64,000 nucleotides of DNA from assembly GCA_025529335.1 (NCBI GenBank), contig JAMYHX010000037.1, positions 62,001-126,000 on the forward strand, given 5' to 3'. The notes under the pieces are model-generated. The model saw only the letters and a list, made by a program, of their open reading frames with translations, was not told the origin of the DNA and did no database searches. The translations under genes were made by a program, and so were the position numbers. The DNA comes from Rhizopus sp. PT2906 (taxonomy: Eukaryota > Mucoromycota > Mucoromycetes > Mucorales > Rhizopodaceae). Shown piece after piece: positions 57,326-64,000 of the stretch. Position 1 is the stretch's first letter; every line of letters starts with the position of its first letter.

Positions 57326-58055
57326 ATGTCTTTATTTATCTCATCCAAAGATAAAACGCCAATTGAAATATTAGTTGACTACAATGGACCCAAATTAGAT
57401 CAAGCACCAGGGATCATCATTGCTCATCCTTATGGTCCATTAGGTGGCAGCATGAATAATAATGTCGTAATGGCATTAAAAGATTACTTTTTAAATCAAG
57501 GCTACATCACCATCTGTTTAAACTTTAGAGGCTGTGGTCGCTCAAAAGGAAAGACCAGTTGGACAGGAATGCCTGAAAGAGATGACTATCTATCAGTTAT
57601 TGATGCCGTACTTGATGATCAAATTCAAAAGGACCTTCCAAAAGTAAACCGTTTGATCCTTTGCGTAAGATGACCACGAGAAAGAATGAAAAACAAAACC
57701 TAAAGGAAATATGTAGGGATACTCATTTGGTGCCATGATTGCTAATTCTATTGAATGCACTCGTGTTCCTTGCTCTTACTTACTCATCAGTCTCTGTCTA
57801 GGTGTCACTTGGGCCTTAGCTATCACTAAATCCTCATTCTTTAAGCAGCATGCACCTGACCAATATAAGGCCTTGTGCATATATGGCAGCCGTGATCAGT
57901 TCACGGGATCCCATCGATATGAGTCATGGTGTGAAAAGTATTCAAATACCACTTGTATCAAGGTACCTGATGCTGACCATTTCTGGTTTGGTTATGAGCA
58001 AGTCTTGATTGATCATGTGCACAGTTGGCATTCTAAATTAGATATTCAAAACTGA
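57326..58055 (+). CDS. Alpha/beta hydrolase, COG2945-like
   Basis: Exons 57326-57664 and 57717-58055, 225 residues. Strand-turn motifs IIIAHPYGPLGGSMNNNVV and ICLNFRGCGRSKG match the COG2945 predicted hydrolases. The nucleophile elbow is created by the splice: C-GYSFGAMIANS. The acid is in IYGSRDQFTG and the His in PDADHFWFGYE, so the triad is complete. No signal peptide. Substrate unknown; esterase-type activity is likely. An AG-rich stretch precedes the ATG. Confidence 0.85.
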
Positions 58056-58480
58056 TATCATTTTACATGCATTGCATTGTTACGCAACTATTTATTAAAT
58101 TTTTTTTTTTTTCTATAATGTAATATAATGCAAAGGAGAAAGATGGTTGACTGTACCTTTGTTGCCGGTGGTCATTGATTGGGTACTGAATTGTTATAAT
58201 TTTTTCGCACGCCTCAAGCAGTCCTTCTTCTCACCCTTAATTGACATTGACAGAGCAATAAGAAAGCCTATTCTTCAATATGACAACATTATATTGTTTG
58301 GTTACATAATATGATATATAGAGTTAGGCATTTATAAACAAGAGACAGAGAAAAAAAAAAAAAAACAGAGAGAGAGAGAGAGAGAGAGGCGTGATTGATC
58401 TCTTTATATTTTGAGGTCCAGTCTTTTTCTTTTTCTTTTTCTTTTCTTCTTCCATTCTTTTTCCCCTACTTTGTATTATT
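58056..58480. other. Intergenic, promoter of PTPS gene
   Basis: 425 bases with an A15 tract, a (GA)n run at about 58370-58388 and a CT-rich leader (58430-58475). No gene is seen. Confidence 0.5.
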
Positions 58481-59117
58481 ATGGCACCCATAAGTTATAT
58501 AACAAGAACGCAATCATTTTCGGCTGCTCATAGACTGCACTCTAAGCAATTATCTAATGAGGAAAACCAGCTATTGTATGGAAAGTGTAATCATCCTAAT
58601 TTCCATGGTCATAACTATAAAGGTATTAAAGCAAAAGTTGTTCTCTCTTTTACTCTCTCGTAACTGAATTTTATAGTCGAAATCACACTAAGAGGAGAAG
58701 TTAATCCAATAACAGGCATGGTAATGAATCTGGTTGATCTAAAAGAATGTATCAAACTGGCCATAATGGATCCACTTGACCATAAGAATTTGGTAAAGTG
58801 AATGCACACACATGATTTAAGAGAAATTAATATTGCTGTAGGATTTAGATGTTGAATTCTTTCATAAAAGACCTAGTACAGCCGAAAACCTGGCGATATT
58901 CATTTGGTGGAATTTTCAGTATCATTTTCTAAAAAATGACGCATGGAGGTCAAGTTCAGCCAAACTATACAAGGTGAAGTTGTATGAAACAGAGCATAAT
59001 GTCATAGAATATATGGGAGAAGGAGATTTAGACGGTGAGGCACAACTAGATGTTACTGCCATAAAGTTAAGTGGAATTGGCATTAACAGTGAAGACCCTT
59101 GGTCTTTGAAAATATAA
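58481..59117 (+). CDS. 6-pyruvoyl-tetrahydropterin synthase
   Basis: Zinc enzyme of tetrahydrobiopterin synthesis (dihydroneopterin triphosphate to 6-pyruvoyl-tetrahydropterin). Exons 58481-58622, 58677-58792 and 58842-59117, about 177 residues. Motifs: FSAAHRLHS (first zinc His), [20 protein letters not shown] (catalytic Cys and the HxH zinc pair), [17 protein letters not shown] and [13 protein letters not shown], followed by VKLYETEHN with the conserved Glu. Longer than mammalian PTPS (145 aa) mainly at the C-terminus. All catalytic residues are visible. BH4 synthesis in fungi is known mainly from Mortierella and relatives, consistent with an early-diverging host. Confidence 0.93.
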
Positions 59118-59992
59118 AGAACAACTATATATTTGTAAATAGAATAAAGATACACATATCCCTTTGCCTGATAGATGCAAGGATTATTTTAATAGACAAC
59201 CCTGATCAAATCTTCTGTCTTATACACAATAAAAGTTTGTTTCTATGCTTGTTATTAAAGATCGCCTTGTTACAAAAAAGCGTTTATTAATCAACTGACG
59301 ATATTTTGGCACACTTCAGAAAACAGAATTATACAGAGTTATTATGGATATATGGACTACATGAGCAATTGCATTTTCATAGATGAAACTGCTTTCTACA
59401 TAAATCTTACGCGATCCATGGTGTGGCCAAAAAAAAAAAAAAAAAAAAGATTAGGACTAAAGTGGTTGTACCTGAAACTAGAGCAAATGCCGTATCCGCT
59501 ATTTATATAGTAGTTGCCTCTCTGTCACGTCACTTAATAAAATATAGTTACCCTCTTTACATTCTATGATTCATCTCAATCGCGCATATAATAAATATAA
59601 CACTCTAAATTCTACATGCTTCGATGGGTCATATGTCTTCAGATTCAAAAGTGCTTCAGTATCTCAGTATTGATTCTTTTTAGGCATCAAATCGGTATAC
59701 GATGTTGTAGGTCGTCGCTATACGTGGAAAACGTTAGAGCAAAAGCATCTACCACACTTACTTGTCTACTGTAAAGGCTCCTCGAATGATTACCCTTACT
59801 TCTTCCTCTCACTAGTGTATCTTACACATGCTCCAACATTATCCTTCATACAATCTTTTTTTTTTTACCCTTGACCCATAAGGGATTTTTTAGTTTCCAA
59901 TCTACCTTTTTGACCTGCCTCGGGTGGAAAAGATAGATTATTACGATCGCGTTTTGAATAAATAGTAGCAAATTTAAAAAAAACCGCACAAA
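59118..59992. other. Intergenic upstream of RhoGEF gene
   Basis: About 875 bases, with an A19 tract near 59430 and no convincing ORF. The RhoGEF 5' end may start at its right edge. Confidence 0.45.
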
Positions 59993-62900
59993 ATGACGGA
60001 CATTCATATTGTTGCTATAGGAACGAATCTGATGGTTGAAACGCGTCAGTTGAACAATAGTGCAATCAGAGGTTCAATGAAAGGTAACACCAATAGAGCC
60101 AAAGTCCGAAGGTCATTTATATATTTTTTATTACCTTTTGTTTTTTTTTCTTTTTCTTTTTTCTTTTAATAAAAATGGTTACAAGCAAAGAAGCTTGGAA
60201 CCTATTGATTAGAAAAGGCAGTCATAAAGAAAGCAGAGATGCCATATTATTATCAAGTTTGGAAATAAAATAATAACACATACTCTTTTGCCTTTCCCCT
60301 CCTTTCTTATTATTTTCATCCTTCTAGACCCAAGTCCACCAGTCGTGACAACGCAAGATATTATGGCACAACGTTCGAATAGTTTTGCTTATGGATCCAA
60401 AAAGTCAGATACTTATATACCGCCAACAGTTTATCCAGCTTTATTATCCAAGGTAGCAAACGAGTTAAAGCGACATATAACTGTTTCGGATCATATAAAG
60501 GATGATATTGAATATAAAAATACTTTTTACGGTAGAGAAATAGTTGTATGATCTTATTTTGAATCATGTCATTATCCTATTAACCTACATTTATCAGGAC
60601 AAACTTTCGGCTATATTACACACAAGAGATAGAAAATTAGCCTTAAGAGTTGGGACGTCACTCGCCTCGCAAAAGCTGTTTCATGATGTCTGCTATGAGA
60701 CTCGTCTCGTAGATTCGATAGCTTATCTATATGAATTCTCGTTTAATAATCAAACAATCTATCAACAACAAAGTGATAGCTTGAGTGAGATTGAATCCAA
60801 TAGATCCTTCAACGAACAACCAGTTGTCATGGAAAACAACACAATCAATGGTGTATTTACTGAACTGACCTATTGCTACTCACCAACATGCTGGGACAAT
60901 CGGCCATGTTACAGCCCAACTTGTCCAAAAAGGATTATGCAAGTAAATAATAATATTGCTATTAATTGCACACATTTTTTATAATGAAAAAAGGGATATT
61001 AACATGTGTATTCTATAGTTACCTCTTGAGATCAAAGATAACATTCAACTCATAACAGAATCTACATATACAAAACAACAACAACAACCGCCATCACCAC
61101 AGCAACAGCAATTCGATCATGGACTCTGGGCCAATACGGTGGATAAAGAACTTTATGACACAATTCCAAAAATTGAACGTAAAAGACAGGAGAACCTGTA
61201 TGAATTGATATACACAGAAGAGGATTATGTGGAGAGTCTAAATTACGTGCAGACAGTAAGATACAAATCTTTTTTTCTATTCTGGGGAATTTCATCTTTA
61301 ATGTTTTTAGATGTGGATAAAGCCTCTGAAGGAACGGCCAATCATTCCGACAGCAAGAAAAGAAATATTTATCCAAAAGGTGTTTAGAAACATTGCTTCG
61401 ATTTATGAAATTAATACACGTCTGTTACATGCTCTTAAAGCACGTCAAAGTGAAAACCCAATCATTTATCAAGTGGGCGATATTCTGCTGGACTTTGTTA
61501 TCGACTTTGAACCTTATATTGATTATGGATCAAAGCAACATGAAGCAAAATACACTTTGGAAAACGAACGGTTTATCAATGCGAACTTTGAAGCCTTTGT
61601 GCAGGTATACAGGCCCTCATGAATAAAAAAAAAATGCGATTGCTTATAGTATCCAACAGACTACAGAGAGACATCCAAGTTCATTAAAGCTGGAATTGAA
61701 TGGATACCTTACAAAACCAACGACTAGGCTTGGAAGATATACTCTGTTATTTAATGAAATTCTAAAACATACACCGACTGGACATCCTGATAAAGAGCAA
61801 TTACCAAAAGCAATTAACATCATCAAACAATTCTTGTCTCGCGTGAATTATGAGACTGGACAGGCCAAGAATCGATTTGATTTGGAAAGAATTCATTACA
61901 ATTTATCATTCAAATACAAAACAGATGAAATAGTAACTAGCAATTGTAGCAATTTAAAGAAACAGGGAACTAAAAAGACACTTTTTTATTTTCAAAGAAT
62001 CTTGATTTGCTTGCCAAAAGCCGCTCAATTATCAAACAAGGGACTCTCAAGAAGACTGCTCAACCTGATTCTGTAGAGTATCAAGTCATTTTGTTTGATC
62101 ACTATCTGGTAATTGCAAAACTAAAGATGAATAATGGATTAGAAAGATACGTCATCCAGAGAAGAGTAAGTTCATTGGCACATATAAATCAAATTGCTTA
62201 ACGCGCGCTGGAACAGCCAATTCCACTAGAGCTCTTGCATATCTATCTACCAAGGTATGACCCTTCCATGCACAATAGGCGATCAAGCTCTCTTGTATTA
62301 CCTTATCTGACAAATAACAATCCAAATAATACAATGATGGTAGCTTCTGCTGGTGGCTCTGGCATGCACGTGAGAGCTTCTACAGATATTGCTGCCTATA
62401 TGAACGCACAGGCAAATACTGAAATGGATGAAGAGAATAATTCATGTTATCCCCTCACAATTCAACACCTGGGGAGACCTTCACTGCACATCACTCTCTT
62501 TGCTACATCTCCAGCCATAAGGAAATCATGGATAGATAAAATCAAATCTCAACAAGAGGAGTTAAGTAAGAAGAAACCAATATTTGAAACTGTGCCTGTG
62601 TTTAATGGACACGAATTCCTGGAAGTAAACAAAATCAATCATTTCATCACTTTCAGTAAGTTAATAAAAAAGCGGGAGAGCTTTTTCTATCCACTAACCA
62701 TTCTCGAGTAAAGATGCAGGACAGCAATATCTTTTAGCCGCTGACGATGGCGTTTACGTCGGACATCATCACTATAAACACCTCGATACTCGTCCTCATA
62801 AGGTACTTTCATTAGAAAAGGTGACTCAGGTTCAAGCCATTGAATCCAACCAAACGTTGCTGGTCCTTGCAGATAAATCTCTTTGGGAGTATCCATTGGA

Positions 62901-63977
62901 TGTGGTGAACGGGAAACCTGAATTGCAACCTCAGGGACGACTGATTCAGACACATGTGCCTTTCTTTTACTATGGCACTTGCTTACAAAAAACAATGGTT
63001 TGTATTCCCAAGATATCTACTCTTAGCTCCATCATATCAGCATATGAGCCCATAAAGAGGATATATGATACGAATGCTACGCCACATTTACAACACAATG
63101 TGAATACAGGGAAAAGACAAAGTTTGGTCAACAAGATACTTTCATTGCGATCATCCACCTCATTAGGTGACTCGAACTTACGAAAGATCAAAGACTGTTA
63201 TGTCCCTTGTGAGGCCTATGCGGTAGAACTGTCAGCGACCATGATGCTTATCACCACATCTAGAGGCGTTATCATGATAGATATGAGAACGGATCAACCA
63301 CAGCGTAAGATCCAGAAAACAGCATATACGTCCTTTATTCACACTGTCTCTCTCATTGATAGAATTATTAAACCCTGCTGATAAGAATTTATCCTTTATT
63401 ATGGAAAGAGAAAAGGAACCAACCACACTTAACCTACGGCAGTCTACAAAGCGTATTGCGATATTTAGAGCACCTAGGAACCATTACTTTATCTGTTACG
63501 ATGGTAACTAATTCTTTCCTTTTATATTAATGCTGATCTCTCTTTTTTTTTTAGAATATGCATTTTATATCGATAGTAAAGGAAATAGACTGTTCAACAA
63601 GTTTTTGATCGAATGGGAAGGGAATCCAGAATCTTTTGCATTTTCATATCCATTTGCCATTGCCTTTCATCCATCATATATAGAAGTCCGCAGCGTGATT
63701 ACTGTAAGACAACAACCTGCACATCTCAAATATCTAATATATCTTACGATTGTAGGGTGCGATTGAGCAAATAATACGAGGCAAGCAAGTGAAATGCCTC
63801 AATAACGGACACAAGACAGAACTGCCATTGATCTTTGGAACCATGATGGATCCTCAAAATGGAAAGTATAGGTTTGTGTTCAAGTTACAGATGGTTGATG
63901 ATCATTCAAGGACACATGATACTTTTTCTGAGCCATCCACTATACGAGAAAAGACTCATCATGTACTTTATAGTTAA
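59993..63977 (+). CDS. ROM2: Rho guanine-nucleotide exchange factor, ROM2/RGF type
   Basis: Activates RHO1 in cell-wall integrity signalling. Domain order DEP, DH, PH, CNH is that of ROM1/ROM2. Downstream exons: 60328-60545, 60598-60942, 61019-61255, 61311-61604, 61660-61932, 61998-62165, 62217-62655, 62714-63304, 63363-63503, 63555-63703 and 63756-63977. DEP: LRVGTSLASQKLFHDVCYET. DH: RQENLYELIYTEEDYVESL, LNGYLTKPTTRLGRYTLLFN. PH: SIIKQGTLKKTAQP, VILFDHYLVIAKLK. CNH: YLLAADDGVYVG, YFICYDEYAFYIDSKGNR. First exon is uncertain: either 59993-60083 (good GTAACA donor, in phase) or an ATG at 60175 in the same 'intron', which follows a pyrimidine tract but needs a weak GTTTGG donor. About 1000 residues. 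Confidence 0.85.
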
Positions 63978-64000
63978 TACACTTTTTCTTTATTATTTAT

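Noticed and set aside
1..64000. CRISPR arrays, bacterial operons, riboswitches, rRNA genes
   Set aside because: The window is eukaryotic; no spaced direct repeats, no rRNA-like sequence and no bacterial ribosome-binding pattern were seen.

Overview
The window is nuclear DNA of a filamentous fungus, most likely an early-diverging one of the Mucoromycota (Mucorales type). Three things point there. Genes are cut by many very short introns (mostly 44-70 nt, GTAAGT-like donors, TAG/CAG acceptors). Non-coding DNA is AT-rich, with long T or CT tracts before start codons. The gene set mixes fungal-only proteins (MIM1/TOM13, an RSC58-like subunit, a SUR7/PalI protein, PHO80-type cyclins) with genes that are patchy or absent in Dikarya: a WDR62/MAPKBP1-type WD40 protein, a pyruvoyl-tetrahydropterin synthase and a short MT-A70 methyltransferase. 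The species cannot be named from the sequence alone.

Layout. 0-9 kb: 3' part of a MEKK4/SSK2-type MAP kinase kinase kinase, a SUR7/PalI membrane protein with 13-residue repeats, a PHO80-like cyclin divergent from an MT-A70 methyltransferase, a small unknown protein, an NNF1/PMF1 kinetochore protein, OST5, and a second PHO80-like cyclin. 9.4-13 kb: RAT1/XRN2. 13-17.8 kb: gene-poor, with fragments of decayed genes and tandem repeats. 17.8-28 kb: METTL6-type tRNA methyltransferase, MIM1, RSC58-like protein, SRR1-like protein convergent with RNase H1, an M24B Xaa-Pro peptidase and mitochondrial ribosome recycling factor. 28.8-30 kb: a DXD glycosyltransferase. 30-34.5 kb: gene-poor, with two small secreted-protein genes and a dead PIF1/Helitron-like helicase. 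34.5-37 kb: a transferrin-receptor/PSMA-like M28B peptidase. 37-40 kb: apparently empty. 40.1-64 kb: a dense block with the WDR62-like WD40 protein, a triose-phosphate-transporter-family carrier, a kinase-C-lobe-only protein, a BAR-SH3 protein, V-ATPase subunit a, an inactive-looking M13 (neprilysin) homologue, an SPX-RING E3 ligase, a small single-pass membrane protein, an alpha/beta hydrolase, PTPS, and a ROM2-like RhoGEF.

Themes. Several genes sit on cell-wall and stress signalling (MAP3K, RhoGEF, SUR7, WD40 scaffold). Others relate to phosphate and the vacuole (two PHO80-like cyclins, SPX-RING, V-ATPase subunit a). There is no evidence of an operon or biosynthetic cluster. The most unusual items are the M13 homologue with lost zinc ligands, the kinase-like protein that begins at the APE region, and convergent genes whose stop codons overlap or nearly touch. 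Exon coordinates were read by eye from splice consensus and reading frame, so single-base errors are possible.
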